Positions 54,093 to 54,121 of a DNA stretch of 54,121 nt are shown here, piece by piece. The notes beneath the pieces are model-generated. The model did no database searches. It saw nothing but the letters and a program-made list of their open reading frames with translations, and had not been told where the DNA came from. How positions within the stretch are numbered: position 1 is the stretch's first letter; each line of letters starts with the position of its first letter. The stretch comes from Gordonia amarae NBRC 15530. Lineage in GTDB: Bacteria; Actinomycetota; Actinomycetes; Mycobacteriales; Mycobacteriaceae. The stretch covers positions 1-54,121 of the forward strand of contig NZ_BAED01000022.1 of NCBI RefSeq assembly GCF_000241345.1. Direction: 5' to 3'. The position numbers and the translations under genes were made by a program.

Positions 54093-54121
54093 GAGGTGGT
54101 GGCGTGAGGTGTCGAAAGGTT
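54093..54121. repeat. Start of another family 2 repeat, cut by the window end
   Basis: GAGGTGGTGGCGTGAGG followed by TGTCGAAAGGT nearly matches the left flank of the copy at 33669. The core of the element would lie beyond the window. Confidence 0.6.

Overview
This is a high-GC actinobacterial chromosome segment, most likely from Mycobacteriales (Gordonia- or Rhodococcus-like). The assignment is inferred from an EccA-type AAA ATPase, a mycofactocin-coupled SDR, KstR- and KstR2-type steroid operators, leaderless promoters, frequent GTG starts and GTGA/ATGA gene overlaps. No rRNA, tRNA, CRISPR array, transposase or transcription-factor gene was seen.

Layout. 0.1-2.3 kb: a membrane Ser/Thr kinase with an extracytoplasmic RCC1-type propeller. 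2.3-6.5 kb: a leftward steroid operon of a crotonase followed by FadE31/FadE32/FadE33-like acyl-CoA dehydrogenases, headed by a perfect KstR2-type operator. 6.6-9.3 kb: a Ca2+-type P-type ATPase. 9.5-10.9 kb: cysC-cysQ (sulfate activation and PAP turnover). 10.9-13.1 kb: an orphan EccA-like AAA+ protein and a frameshifted lipoprotein gene. 13.2-15.5 kb: purL with a leaderless promoter. 15.7-18.6 kb: a glycerophosphodiester phosphodiesterase, a KstR-boxed dehydrogenase and a nitroreductase. 18.8-21.9 kb: a TauD-type dioxygenase with two luciferase-like monooxygenases, probably for organosulfur or related compounds.

22.1-54.1 kb: a large catabolic island. It encodes a cytochrome P450, a 3Fe-4S ferredoxin, a mycofactocin-type alcohol dehydrogenase, two aldehyde dehydrogenases, an acyl-CoA synthetase, a CaiB CoA-transferase, four acyl-CoA dehydrogenases (one a double-length fusion), three crotonases, a double-hotdog MaoC dehydratase, an SDR, two thiolases, an amidohydrolase, an NMO-like flavoprotein and a 3-hydroxyisobutyrate-dehydrogenase-like enzyme. 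A LivFGHM ABC importer has both permeases and one ATPase fused in a single 932-residue chain, and is flanked by two paralogous lipoprotein binding proteins. Together these read as uptake, hydroxylation, alcohol-to-acid oxidation, CoA activation and modified beta-oxidation of a branched or alicyclic substrate that I cannot identify. I see no KstR or KstR2 box at its promoters.

Two families of large palindromic repeats run through the window. Family 1 (about 110 bp) occurs three times between genes. Family 2 (about 170-310 bp, some copies with internal 42- or 43-bp tandem repeats) occurs four times. One family 2 copy lies in frame inside the acyl-CoA synthetase gene, adding roughly 90 residues just before the ATP-binding loop; this is the most striking observation here.
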